Below, in pieces: positions 7,837 to 16,235 of a stretch of DNA of 30,337 nucleotides (position 1 is its first letter; each line of letters opens with the position of its first letter). This DNA comes from an uncultured Lachnospiraceae bacterium. GTDB lineage: Bacteria > Bacillota > Clostridia > Lachnospirales > Lachnospiraceae. The stretch is from assembly GCA_910588895.1 (NCBI GenBank), contig CAJUSS010000027.1:1-30337 (forward strand). Reading direction: 5' to 3'. Under the pieces are notes generated by a model, which searched no databases, had not been told where the DNA came from, and was given only the letters and a program-made list of their open reading frames with translations. Made by a program: the position numbers and the translations under genes.

Positions 7837-9168
7837 ATGGAAGAAGCGCTGCTCAAGAGAGTGCTCCCCCACAGTGTGGAGGCGGAGCAGGCTGTGATCG
7901 GCGCCATGCTGATGGACCAGCAGGCGATCATAGACGCATCGGAGGTCATCACGGCAGAGGATTTTTATCAGCGTCAATACGGCGTGATCTTTGGGGCTGT
8001 CGTGGAGCTGTTCAATGAAGGCAAGCCGGTGGATCTGGTCACCCTCCAGGACCGCCTGAAGGAAAAGGATGTGCCGCCTGAGGTCAGCAGCATGGAGTTT
8101 ATCCGGGATATCTTCGATCTGGCCACCATCTCCACCAATGCTAAGATCCATGCCGCTATCGTGCGGGAGAAGGCCACTCTGCGCCGTCTGATCCGGGTCA
8201 ATGAGGAGATCGCCAACACCTGCTATATGGGAAAGGACCGGCTGGAGGATATCATGGCCTACACGGAGAAGGCGATCTTCGACCTGCTCCAGAGCCGTGA
8301 CAGCGGCAGCTTTGTGCCGATCAAGCAGGTGGCGCTGAATGTGCTGGAAAAGATCGAGGCCGCATCCAGATCTGGCGGGATGGTCACCGGGATCCCCACC
8401 GGGTTCATCGATCTGGATTATAAGACCTCCGGGATGCAGCCCTCGGATCTGGTGCTCTTAGCCGCCCGACCCTCCATGGGAAAGACCGCTTTTGTGCTGA
8501 ATCTGGTGGACTATGTGGCAGTGCGCAAGGGCCTGCCCTGTATGGTCTTTAGTCTGGAGATGTCCAAGGAGCAGCTGGTGAACCGTATGCTCTCCATGGA
8601 ATCCAGCGTAGATTCCCAGAAACTGCGCACCGGCAGCCTGACCGACGCGGACTGGGACGCGGTAGTAGAGGGGATCGGGATCATCGGAAATTCCAAGCTG
8701 ATCATCGACGACACACCTGGCATCAGCATCACCGAGCTGCGGAGCAAGTGCAGGAAGGTGAAGCTGGAATCCGGCCTGAGCATGGTCATCATCGACTATC
8801 TGCAGCTGATGAGCGGCAGCGGCCGCTCCGGCGATAATCGACAGCAGGAGATCTCCGAGATCTCCCGTTCCCTAAAGGCGCTGGCCAGAGAGCTGAACGC
8901 GCCGGTGATCGCGTTGTCCCAGCTGAGCCGCGCCTGCGAATCCAGACAGGATCACCGCCCCATGCTCTCGGATCTGCGCGAGTCCGGAGCCATCGAGCAG
9001 GATGCGGACGTGGTGATGTTTTTGTACCGGGATGACTACTACAATAAAGATACGGAGAAGCCTAACGTGGCAGAGGTGATCATCGCCAAGCAGAGGAACG
9101 GCCCGATCGGGACAGTAGAGCTTTTGTGGCGACCGGAATTTACCAAATTTGTGAATATGGCAAAATGA
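7837..9168 (+). CDS. dnaB: Replicative DNA helicase DnaB
   Basis: The 443-aa protein is the hexameric helicase of the replication fork. The N-terminal DnaB domain begins at LLKRVLPHSVEAEQAVIG; the RecA-like C-terminal domain has Walker A ARPSMGKTAF (K216, T217), Walker B-like SMVIIDYLQLM, and conserved LSQLSRACESR and LRESGAIEQDADVV segments. The start at 7837 is supported by GGAGGA at 7825-7830; the frame is open upstream to a GTG at 7801 but that would add an unconserved tail. No intein is present. Confidence 0.97.
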   Translation: MEEALLKRVLPHSVEAEQAVIGAMLMDQQAIIDASEVITAEDFYQRQYGVIFGAVVELFNEGKPVDLVTLQDRLKEKDVPPEVSSMEFIRDIFDLATISTNAKIHAAIVREKATLRRLIRVNEEIANTCYMGKDRLEDIMAYTEKAIFDLLQSRDSGSFVPIKQVALNVLEKIEAASRSGGMVTGIPTGFIDLDYKTSGMQPSDLVLLAARPSMGKTAFVLNLVDYVAVRKGLPCMVFSLEMSKEQLVNRMLSMESSVDSQKLRTGSLTDADWDAVVEGIGIIGNSKLIIDDTPGISITELRSKCRKVKLESGLSMVIIDYLQLMSGSGRSGDNRQQEISEISRSLKALARELNAPVIALSQLSRACESRQDHRPMLSDLRESGAIEQDADVVMFLYRDDYYNKDTEKPNVAEVIIAKQRNGPIGTVELLWRPEFTKFVNMAK

Positions 9169-9180
9169 TCGGATATCCCA

Positions 9181-9235
9181 CCGTGTATGTGTATGGCCTT
9201 GGAAAGGATGCGCATATACGGGGGGATCTGTTTTT
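9181..9235 (+). terminator. Possible weak terminator or hairpin after dnaB
   Basis: An 11-bp stem (9181-9191 with 9211-9221) pairs throughout with two G-U wobbles. The T-run (9231-9235) is about ten bases beyond the stem, so it is not a classical terminator. It ends just before the sua5 promoter. Confidence 0.35.
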
Positions 9236-9241
9236 GCGGAA

Positions 9242-9270
9242 TGGACAGGGCTGGGCATTTGTGCTATGAT
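9242..9270 (+). promoter_or_regulatory. Sigma-A type promoter for the sua5 gene run
   Basis: TGGACA (9242-9247), a 17-bp spacer and TATGAT (9265-9270), again with TTGTGC before the -10. The ATG at 9266 lies inside this -10 box, which argues against its use as the Sua5 start. Confidence 0.7.
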
Positions 9271-9322
9271 AAAAGGCAACGATGAGACAAAGGATCTTTA
9301 TGGAAAAGAAAGTGCGGATGCT

Positions 9323-10483
9323 ATGGAGACGAAACGAGTGATCATAGGGGATGCAGCCCATCCCCGTGACGAGGAGCTTTTGGAGGCGGCGCAGATCTTG
9401 CGGGAGGGAGGGCTGGTGGCGTTCCCTACGGAAACGGTCTATGGCCTGGGAGGAAACGGGTTGGATGAACGTTCGGCCAGGAAGATCTATGCGGCCAAGG
9501 GAAGGCCTTCGGATAATCCATTGATCTTGCATATCGCTTCTATGGAGGCGCTGGGACCGTTGGTGGCGGAGATCTCGGAGGGGGCAAGACGGATGGCTGC
9601 GCGGTATTGGCCGGGGCCTCTGACGATGATCTTTCCAAAGAGCAAGATCGTGCCTTACGGGACCACAGGCGGGCTGGATACTGTGGCGGTCCGGATGCCG
9701 GCCGATCCGGTGGCAAGGCGGCTGATCGCCCTGGCCGGGGTGCCGGTGGCGGCGCCCAGCGCCAATACATCTGGACGGCCCAGCCCGACGACGGCAGATC
9801 ATGTATGGCAGGATATGGAGGGGAAGATCGATCTTCTGGTAGACGGAGGACCGGTGGGGATCGGACTGGAATCGACGATCGTAGATGTGTCTGGTCAGGT
9901 CCCGGCGCTGCTGCGGCCGGGGGCGGTCACCAGAGAGATGGTGGAGGAAGTGCTGGGCCCCACAGAGGTGGACCCGGCAGTGGCAGGCCCCATCGCAGAG
10001 GGGACAGCGCCGAAAGCGCCAGGGATGAAGTATAAGCATTATGCGCCCAAGGGAGAGCTGACTCTGATCCAGTTAAAGGAGGAGACAGTCCGGGAGCTGC
10101 ACAGGCCGGGGAGCCCTCTATATGAGCAGGTGCGGTCGGAGATCTCCGCATTTTGGAAGGAGTCGGAAAAGGCAGATGTAGAAAGTTTTTATATGGCCCG
10201 GATAGCAGATAGAGAAGCATGTCGGATGGAGGCTGCAGGGGCAAAGGTGGGTGTGATCTGTACCGACGAGACGATCGCGGTCTATCGGACCGGCTTAAAA
10301 CGCAGCATCGGAAAGCGTTCCCAGGCGGACACAGTAGCCCGCAATCTGTATGGGGTCCTGCGGGAGATGGATGATCTTGGCGTTGCGTACATCTATTGCG
10401 AGAGCTTTGCAAAGGACCAGATCGGCTTTGCTGTCATGAACCGCCTGGACAAGGCAGCCGGTCACAGGATCTTGAAGGTATAG
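9323..10483 (+). CDS. L-threonylcarbamoyladenylate synthase (Sua5/YwlC/YrdC family)
   Basis: The enzyme makes threonylcarbamoyl-AMP from threonine, bicarbonate and ATP, the first step of tRNA t6A37 synthesis. The YrdC domain shows GGLVAFPTETVYGLGG, AAKGRPSDNPL and PSANTSGRPSPT; the C-terminal Sua5 domain begins near APGMKYKHYAP, so this is the long Sua5 form (386 aa) rather than the short YrdC form. The start at 9323 (METKRV) is chosen on family alignment and because the alternative ATG at 9266 falls inside the promoter -10. The ribosome binding site at 9323 is weak. It heads a run continuing to trmL. Confidence 0.93.
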   Translation: METKRVIIGDAAHPRDEELLEAAQILREGGLVAFPTETVYGLGGNGLDERSARKIYAAKGRPSDNPLILHIASMEALGPLVAEISEGARRMAARYWPGPLTMIFPKSKIVPYGTTGGLDTVAVRMPADPVARRLIALAGVPVAAPSANTSGRPSPTTADHVWQDMEGKIDLLVDGGPVGIGLESTIVDVSGQVPALLRPGAVTREMVEEVLGPTEVDPAVAGPIAEGTAPKAPGMKYKHYAPKGELTLIQLKEETVRELHRPGSPLYEQVRSEISAFWKESEKADVESFYMARIADREACRMEAAGAKVGVICTDETIAVYRTGLKRSIGKRSQADTVARNLYGVLREMDDLGVAYIYCESFAKDQIGFAVMNRLDKAAGHRILKV

Positions 10484-10649
10484 GCGTATAGGAGCTTTGC
10501 AGAAAGGCTAACCTATCAAGGAAGAAGGGGCCGCGGAACCGATGACACCGGCGCAAGATGTATGCGAGACGATGGGCGCAGGCGCAGGATGGATACGAGA
10601 TGGATGCCTGAAAAAAGGATGGATGCCGAGAGATAAGACGGGAGGAGCT

Positions 10650-11144
10650 ATGGGAGAAAAAAAAGAAGACTATATCACGTGGGATGAATATTTTATGGGA
10701 GTGGCAGAGCTGTCCGCAAAGCGGTCCAAGGATCCCAGTACGCAGGTAGGCGCCTGCATCGTCAGCCAGGATAACAAGATCTTGTCCATGGGCTATAACG
10801 GGTTCCCTACAGGCTGCTCCGACGATCAGTTTCCCTGGGGCAAAGAGCATGAGCTGGACGATCCCTACAATGCAAAGTATTTTTATTCGACCCACAGTGA
10901 GCTGAACGCGATCTTGAACTACCGGGGAGGGAGCTTAGAGGGGAGCAAGCTCTATGTGACCCTGTTCCCCTGCAATGAATGTGCCAAGGCGATCATCCAA
11001 GCGGGGATCAAGACATTGATCTACGGCAGCGATAAATATGCGGATACCCCTGCAGTGCGGGCATCAAAGCGGATGCTGGACGCGGCGGGTGTGGCCTATC
11101 ACCAGTATCACCCTACCGGAAGGGCGATCACGATCCATGTGTAG
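10650..11144 (+). CDS. dCMP deaminase family protein (ComEB-like)
   Basis: This 164-aa zinc deaminase likely converts dCMP to dUMP for dTMP synthesis. Zinc-site residues are H82-S-E84 and PC108-N-E-C111, and the substrate-side motifs SKDPSTQVGACIV and GYNGFPTGCSDD are typical of dCMP deaminases. GGAGGAG at 10641-10647 precedes the ATG closely; an in-frame upstream ATG at 10542 would add 36 unconserved residues. The usual HAE is HSE here, which also occurs in relatives. It overlaps the next gene by eight bases. The 166 bp between sua5 and this gene holds no other feature I can support. Confidence 0.92.
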   Translation: MGEKKEDYITWDEYFMGVAELSAKRSKDPSTQVGACIVSQDNKILSMGYNGFPTGCSDDQFPWGKEHELDDPYNAKYFYSTHSELNAILNYRGGSLEGSKLYVTLFPCNECAKAIIQAGIKTLIYGSDKYADTPAVRASKRMLDAAGVAYHQYHPTGRAITIHV

Positions 11145-11970
11145 GGCAGCCGGTCCCCGCAGTGCGTCCGAGCCGGGCATCACTTCCGATCCCCCGGATA
11201 CGCCTGGGCTGTGCACCTCTGCCGACCATTCTGGTGCGTCCGGGTCATGCATCGCTGCCGATTCGTATGTCGCGGTGGATATCGAGACCACGGGCTTGGG
11301 GTTTAAAAAAGAGAAGATCATCGAGATCGGGGCCATAAAAGTGCGGGAGGGTGAGGTGGAGGACGGCTTCCACAGCCTGATCGATCCACGGCGGGCCTTG
11401 GATGAGAGGATCGTCGATCTTACCGGTCTTACAGATCAGATGCTGGCCGGCAGTCCGGGGATAGAGGACGTGATCGGGGATCTGGTGGATTTTTGCAAAG
11501 AGCTGCCCCTTTTAGGGCATCGGGTCTTGTTCGACTACAGCTTCTTGAAAAAGGCGGCTGTGGACCAGAAGATCGTCTGGGAGCGGGAGGGGATCGATAC
11601 CCTGTTTTTATGCCGGATGTTCATGCCCCCGGAGGAAAAGAAGAACCTTTCCGACGCCTGCTTATTTTTCGGCGTGGAGGTGGAGCGGAGCCACCGCGCG
11701 CTGGAGGATGCAAAGGCGGCGCATCGCTTGTACCAGGCCTTAAAAGAGCGATACAGCGGGGAAGATCCCGGGCGGTTTGTCCCGCGGCCGCTCGTCTGCA
11801 AGGTAAAACGGGAGCAGCCGGCCTCAAAAAGGCAAAAACAACGCTTGCAGGAATTACTAAAATATCATAGAATAGAAACGTCTATGCAGATCGACTATCT
11901 GACCAGGAATGAAGCATCCAGGCTTACGGATGTGATCCTGGCACAAAGAGGAAGAGGTGAAGAGCCATGA
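11137..11970 (+). CDS. DEDDh 3'-5' exonuclease (DNA polymerase III epsilon/PolC-exonuclease type)
   Basis: The 277-aa protein has the DEDDh motifs VAVDIETTGLG (D48, E50), LLGHRVLFDYSFL and HRALED (H186, D191), so it should remove nucleotides 3'-5' with two metal ions. The only in-frame start before the first motif is ATG 11137, overlapping the deaminase stop by eight bases. This leaves an N-terminal extension of about 43 residues rich in Pro, Ser, Gly and Cys, which looks like non-homologous read-through sequence. The C-terminal 70 residues are basic (KRQKQRLQ) and could bind DNA. It overlaps the next small gene by four bases (ATGA). It is a stand-alone exonuclease, not part of PolC. Confidence 0.88.
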   Translation: MCRAAGPRSASEPGITSDPPDTPGLCTSADHSGASGSCIAADSYVAVDIETTGLGFKKEKIIEIGAIKVREGEVEDGFHSLIDPRRALDERIVDLTGLTDQMLAGSPGIEDVIGDLVDFCKELPLLGHRVLFDYSFLKKAAVDQKIVWEREGIDTLFLCRMFMPPEEKKNLSDACLFFGVEVERSHRALEDAKAAHRLYQALKERYSGEDPGRFVPRPLVCKVKREQPASKRQKQRLQELLKYHRIETSMQIDYLTRNEASRLTDVILAQRGRGEEP

Positions 11971-12071
11971 TGAACTTTCATGATAAGAAAACGAAAAAGA
12001 TGGTATCTACAGTGATCGTAGTCGTGCTGGTGATCGCTATGGTAGTCCCCGTGCTGGTCTACCTTTTGTAA
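11967..12071 (+). CDS. Small single-pass membrane protein (34 aa)
   Basis: The short ORF encodes a basic cytoplasmic head (MMNFHDKKTKKM) and one hydrophobic helix, residues about 13-34, ending in VLVYLL. The ATG overlaps the exonuclease stop (ATGA), and GAGGTG at 11954-11959 lies seven bases upstream. The product resembles in size and layout the short DUF4044/Prli42-type membrane peptides of Firmicutes, but I cannot assign it to either. It sits between the exonuclease and VanW genes in an apparent operon. Confidence 0.7.
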   Translation: MMNFHDKKTKKMVSTVIVVVLVIAMVVPVLVYLL

Positions 12072-12116
12072 GACTGATGCCTGACGGATGGCTGCGATAA
12101 GGGGCAAGGAGCGTTT

Positions 12117-13946
12117 ATGAAAAGAGATCGGGTTAGGACAGGGACGGCCTTTTGGGCGGTATGCTTTAGCCTTCTGGCTGTCCTGTCAGTGCCGGCGGCA
12201 CAGACAACGTTCCCGGAGGGCCTTTCTCTGGAAGGGCAGGACCTGGCCGGGCTTACTTTAGAGGAAGCAAGGAAAAAGGCAGAAGAATGGGCGCTGCTCA
12301 TGGCAGGCCAGACCGTGGTCTTGGATGTGAGGGGCGAAAGGGTTTCCACCACTGCAGCCGATCTGGGGTTTCATTGGGATAACGAAGAGGCGGTCTGGGA
12401 GGCGCTGGGCGAGTACGAGAACAGCAGCCTGGTCAAACGATATATGCTGACCACGGACTATAAAGAAGAGCCGATGGATATCCTGCTGGAGACTTCCGTG
12501 GAGGAAGCGGCGCTGCATGCCTTTGTAGAGGAAAACTGTAAGGGGCTGGAGGCCACCGGGCAGGATGCGTCGATCGTCCGTGAGGATGGGCAGTTTTATG
12601 TCACGCCGGAGGTGGTGGGCGTGGAGGCGGATCTGGAGGCCACCCTGTCCGCGCTGCAGGGTGCCATAGGGGCGGGGCTGGACCGCCCGGTCATGGTAGA
12701 GGCGGTGACAAAGGAAGACCCGCCGCGGCTCACGGCCCAGGCCCTGGAGACCATACAGGATGTGCTGGGGACATTTTCTACGGATTTTTCCAGCAGCGGA
12801 GCAGCACGCTCCACGAACCTTTCAGTAGGGGCAGGAAAGATCGACGGGCATGTATTGATGCCGGGGGAGACCTTATCCGGCTATGAATGCCTGCAGCCCT
12901 TTACGGTGGCGAACGGTTATCAGACGGCGGCAGCCTATGAAAACGGACAGGTGGTGGACAGCATCGGCGGAGGTGTGTGCCAGATCGCCACGACCCTTTA
13001 TAATGCGGCGCTCTTAGCGGAGCTGGAGATCACCCAGCGGCAAAACCATTCCATGAGCGTCAGCTATGTACAGCCCTCTCAGGATGCGGCGATCGCCGGT
13101 ACCTATAAAGATATAAAGATCACCAATCCGTACGAGACCCCCATCTATGTGGAAGGCTATACAGAAGGACGGCGGCTGTATTTTACGATCTATGGGCAGG
13201 AGACCCGTCCGGCAGGGCGGCAGATCCGTTTTGAATCGGAGACCCTGAGCGTGACCGATCCCGGGGCACCGAAGGAGGTCCTGAACCCTTCTTTAGCGCC
13301 GGGGACCAGAAAACAGGTCCAGTCGGCCCACCGGGGGATCAAGTCCAGGCTGTGGAAGGTGGTATCGATCGACGGTGTGGAGACTGAACGGACGATCCTG
13401 ACCACAGATACCTACAATGCATCTCCTGCCGTGGTCCAGGTAGGACCGCAGCTGCCTGTGCTGCCCTCGCCAGCGCAGCCGGAAGCCGTATCTCCGGGCG
13501 GAGAGCAGGATCCAAAGCAGCAGGCTCCAGGCGATGGATCCGATCCCACCCAGCCGTCGCTGCCGGGCGGAGAAGCCTCCAGGCCTCATATACCAGGAGG
13601 CGCACTTCCCGATCCCCAAATGTCAGAGACCACACCACAGCAGACGCTGCCGTTGACACCAGAGGAGCAGCCCCAGACGCAGCCGGACGCACCGGGGAGT
13701 CATGCTCCGCAGCCGCTGACGCCGGAGACCGTGCCGCAGCAGACCCAGCCGCTGATACCGGAGACCACATCACCTCAGACCCGGCCGTGGGTGCCGGAGA
13801 CTACGTCCTCACAGCCGTTATCCCCAGAAACGACGGCTGCCGCGACCCAGCCTTTCGGGCAGGAGACGACAAGGACTCCCGGCGGGGCGGAGCAGTCGGA
13901 AGGATCCGGAAGGCAGCTGGTGCCTACAGTAGGAGTGGAACGATGA
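12117..13946 (+). CDS. VanW family protein with peptidoglycan-binding-like domains and a Pro/Gln/Thr tail
   Basis: The 609-aa exported protein starts with a signal or anchor helix (residues about 10-28), then a region like the PG_binding_4 repeats found with VanW (GLTLEEARKKAEEW and onward to about 200). The VanW domain follows at about 225-370, with FSTDFSSSGAARSTN, GGGVCQIATTLYNAAL and NHSMSVSYVQP. The last 165 residues are low complexity, with repeated PET and QxQPLxPET units like a wall-spanning linker. The molecular role of VanW domains is not established; a cell-wall function is inferred. AAGGAG precedes the ATG. Its stop overlaps the next gene by four bases. Confidence 0.9.
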   Translation: MKRDRVRTGTAFWAVCFSLLAVLSVPAAQTTFPEGLSLEGQDLAGLTLEEARKKAEEWALLMAGQTVVLDVRGERVSTTAADLGFHWDNEEAVWEALGEYENSSLVKRYMLTTDYKEEPMDILLETSVEEAALHAFVEENCKGLEATGQDASIVREDGQFYVTPEVVGVEADLEATLSALQGAIGAGLDRPVMVEAVTKEDPPRLTAQALETIQDVLGTFSTDFSSSGAARSTNLSVGAGKIDGHVLMPGETLSGYECLQPFTVANGYQTAAAYENGQVVDSIGGGVCQIATTLYNAALLAELEITQRQNHSMSVSYVQPSQDAAIAGTYKDIKITNPYETPIYVEGYTEGRRLYFTIYGQETRPAGRQIRFESETLSVTDPGAPKEVLNPSLAPGTRKQVQSAHRGIKSRLWKVVSIDGVETERTILTTDTYNASPAVVQVGPQLPVLPSPAQPEAVSPGGEQDPKQQAPGDGSDPTQPSLPGGEASRPHIPGGALPDPQMSETTPQQTLPLTPEEQPQTQPDAPGSHAPQPLTPETVPQQTQPLIPETTSPQTRPWVPETTSSQPLSPETTAAATQPFGQETTRTPGGAEQSEGSGRQLVPTVGVER

Positions 13947-14569
13947 TGGGAGCGGGGGGGCCGTGCAGCAAAGAGTCTATAGGGCAGGCAAAGCCGGGCC
14001 AGGACCTTTTGGTGATCGGCCAGATCGGTCAGCTGGGGACACGGATCTTGTCGGCAGCCTTTAAACAAGAGCTTACCGGGTGGTTTTCCAAAAGCTATAT
14101 CAAAAAGCTGGAGAGCATCCAGGGACTTCAAGTGGATCCTTATATCGAGAGGATCCAAAGGCAGGGTGTGACCGGGATCCTATCCGCAGGAGAAGGCGGG
14201 ATACTGAAGGCGATCTGGGATGCTTCCGGGGCCTGGAGAGTGGGCGTTTCGTTTTCCCTGCGAAAGATCCCGGTGCAGCAGGGGACGATCGAGATCTGCG
14301 AGCGGTGCGTCTGCGATCCCTACCGGCTTTGGTGCGGGAACTGTCTGGTCCTGGCGGCTGAGAACGGAGGGCAGCTGGCAGAGGCCTGCGAGGAGTGGCA
14401 GATCCCGGCGGCGGTCATCGGGATCGTGGAGACCGGGACAGCAAGGAAGCTCCGTCATGGGGAGGCGACCGGTTATCTGGAACGCCCCAGGGAGGATGAG
14501 ATCTATCGGCTATTGGGAAGGGACAGGGCGGATCATCTGCGATCGGCCATAACGACAGAAAAAGGATGA
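13943..14569 (+). CDS. AIR synthase-related protein, C-terminal domain only (HypE/PurM-C-like)
   Basis: The 208-aa protein begins with ATG 13943 inside the vanW stop (ATGA), with AGGAG at 13931-13935. The sequence resembles the C-terminal half of HypE/PurM superfamily proteins: LLVIGQIGQLGTRILSAA, then SAGEGGILKAIWDASGAWRV at the position of the GxGG-type loop, VSFSLRKIPVQQGTIEICE, and AAVIGIVETG near the end. The N-terminal ATP-binding half is missing and no hydrogenase maturation genes are nearby, so a HypE role is unlikely. Cysteines cluster in ICERCVCDPYRLWCGNC. Function is unknown; it may act with the following regulator or aminotransferase. Confidence 0.7.
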   Translation: MMGAGGPCSKESIGQAKPGQDLLVIGQIGQLGTRILSAAFKQELTGWFSKSYIKKLESIQGLQVDPYIERIQRQGVTGILSAGEGGILKAIWDASGAWRVGVSFSLRKIPVQQGTIEICERCVCDPYRLWCGNCLVLAAENGGQLAEACEEWQIPAAVIGIVETGTARKLRHGEATGYLERPREDEIYRLLGRDRADHLRSAITTEKG

Positions 14570-14584
14570 ACGGAGGAGTTAGTT

Positions 14585-15067
14585 ATGCGGGAAAAGATCT
14601 TAGCGGTGATCGAAAAGAACAGCCGTATCGATATAAAGGACCTGGCGGTCTTACTGGGAGAAAGTGAGACAGCGGTAGCCAACGAGATCGCAGCCATGGA
14701 AAAGGAGCATATCATCTGCGGCTACCACACCTTGATCAACTGGGACAATACCAGCGATGAGAAGGTGGTGGCGCTGATCGAGGTAAAGGTGACCCCCCAG
14801 AGAGGGATGGGTTTTGACAAGATCGCAGAACGCATCTATCAATACAGCGAGGTGAATTCAGTGTACCTGATGTCAGGGGCTTATGATTTTACCGTGCTCA
14901 TCGAGGGGAAGACCATGCGCCAGGTGGCACAGTTTGTTTCGGAAAAGCTGTCCCCCATGGAGTCGGTGCTGAGCACGGCCACCCATTTTGTGCTGAAAAA
15001 ATACAAGGACCATGGGACGATCATCTCCGAGACGGTCCAGGATGAAAGGATGCTGATCACGCCATGA
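14585..15067 (+). CDS. Lrp/AsnC family transcriptional regulator
   Basis: The 160-aa protein has an N-terminal winged helix (KNSRIDIKDLAVLLGESETAV and on) and a C-terminal RAM ligand-binding domain (ALIEVKVTPQRGMGFD, YLMSGAYDFTVLIEG). Such proteins sense amino acids and usually control neighbouring genes. A GGAGG site precedes the ATG, and its TGA overlaps the aminotransferase ATG by four bases, so the two proteins are likely made together. The effector is probably an amino acid or keto acid handled by that enzyme (inference). Confidence 0.93.
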   Translation: MREKILAVIEKNSRIDIKDLAVLLGESETAVANEIAAMEKEHIICGYHTLINWDNTSDEKVVALIEVKVTPQRGMGFDKIAERIYQYSEVNSVYLMSGAYDFTVLIEGKTMRQVAQFVSEKLSPMESVLSTATHFVLKKYKDHGTIISETVQDERMLITP

Positions 15068-16233
15068 GAAACCCTTTGTCGGAAAAGATCGTAGCGATCC
15101 CGCCGTCTGGGATCCGCAAGTTTTTTGATATCGTCAGCGAGATGAAGGATGCGGTATCTCTGGGCGTAGGCGAACCGGATTTTGACACGCCCTGGCATAT
15201 CCGGGAGGAAGGCATCTATTCACTGGAAAAGGGGCGGACCTTTTATACGGCCAATGCAGGGGTGAAAGAGCTGCGGCAGGAGATCAGCGCCTATGTGGAG
15301 CGGCGGATGAAGGTCTCCTATGACCCTATAAAGGAAGTGATGGTGACCGTCGGCGGCAGCGAGGCGATCGACGCCGCTATGCGGGCCATGCTGGATTCGG
15401 GCGATGAGGTGCTGATCCCTCAGCCCAGCTTTGTCTCATATATGCCCTGCGCTATATTGGCGGACGGGAAGCCGGTGGTGATCCAGCTGGAGGAGAAGGA
15501 TCGGTTCAAGCTGACCCCGGAAAAGCTTTTGGAGAAGATCACGCCGAAGACAAAGATCTTGGTCCTGCCCTTCCCCAACAACCCCACCGGTGCGGTCATG
15601 GACCGCCAGGAGCTGGAACAGATCGCCCAGATCGTGGAAGAGAAGGATCTGTTCGTGCTCTCGGATGAGATCTATGCGGAGCTGACCTACGGCCAGGAGC
15701 ATGTGTCCATCGCCTCCCTTCCGGGCATGAAGGAGCGGACGGTGATGATCAACGGCTTCTCCAAGGCCTATGCCATGACCGGCTGGCGGTTAGGCTATGT
15801 CTGTGCGCCGGCTCCGATCCTGGCACAGATGCTGAAGATCCACCAGTTCGCGATCATGTGCGCCCCTACCACCAGCCAGTATGCGGCGGTATCCGCCTTG
15901 CGGAACGGAGATAAGGATGTGGCGGTCATGCGGGAGTCCTATGACCAGAGACGCCGGTATCTGCTCCACGCATATAAGGAGATGGGCCTGGAATGTTTTG
16001 AACCCTTTGGCGCATTTTACACCTTTCCCAGCATCAAGCGCTTTGGCATGACCTCGGACGCCTTTGCCACACGGCTTTTGGAGGAGGAGAAGGTAGCTGT
16101 GGTGCCGGGTACGGCATTCGGCGATTGCGGGGAAGGTTATCTGCGGGTCTCCTATGCCTATTCGCTGGAAAGCTTAAAGGAAGCGCTGGGCCGTATGGAA
16201 CGTTTTATCCGGCGGCTTGACGGAAAGGGCTGA
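15064..16233 (+). CDS. PLP-dependent aminotransferase, class I/II (aspartate/aromatic type)
   Basis: The 389-aa protein has the fold-type I aminotransferase marks: SLGVGEPDFDTPWHI near the N-terminus, FPNNPTGAVM, SDEIYAEL (PLP-contacting Asp/Tyr) and the Schiff-base lysine K234 in FSKAYAMTGWR, with a C-terminal arginine region LRVSYA. It transfers amino groups to a 2-oxo acid; closest in pattern to PatA/aspartate-type enzymes of Firmicutes, but the substrate cannot be read from sequence. It starts inside the AsnC stop codon (ATGA) and is followed two bases later by trmL. Confidence 0.93.
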   Translation: MRNPLSEKIVAIPPSGIRKFFDIVSEMKDAVSLGVGEPDFDTPWHIREEGIYSLEKGRTFYTANAGVKELRQEISAYVERRMKVSYDPIKEVMVTVGGSEAIDAAMRAMLDSGDEVLIPQPSFVSYMPCAILADGKPVVIQLEEKDRFKLTPEKLLEKITPKTKILVLPFPNNPTGAVMDRQELEQIAQIVEEKDLFVLSDEIYAELTYGQEHVSIASLPGMKERTVMINGFSKAYAMTGWRLGYVCAPAPILAQMLKIHQFAIMCAPTTSQYAAVSALRNGDKDVAVMRESYDQRRRYLLHAYKEMGLECFEPFGAFYTFPSIKRFGMTSDAFATRLLEEEKVAVVPGTAFGDCGEGYLRVSYAYSLESLKEALGRMERFIRRLDGKG

Positions 16234-16235
16234 TC

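Noticed and set aside
9266..9322. ATG 9266 as the Sua5 start
   Set aside because: The ATG is inside the predicted -10 box TATGAT and would add 19 unconserved residues.
9140..10039. 299-aa minus-strand ORF opposite sua5
   Set aside because: Antisense shadow of the well-supported YrdC domain; composition is Arg/His/Pro-rich and domain-free.
13620..13870. Short spaced DNA repeats suggestive of a CRISPR array
   Set aside because: The repeats are imperfect, in frame with the VanW coding region and encode PET/Gln-Pro units.
13943..14569. Hydrogenase maturation protein HypE
   Set aside because: Only the C-terminal half resembles HypE; the N-terminal domain and the C-terminal HypE cysteine tail are missing, and no hyp genes are nearby.
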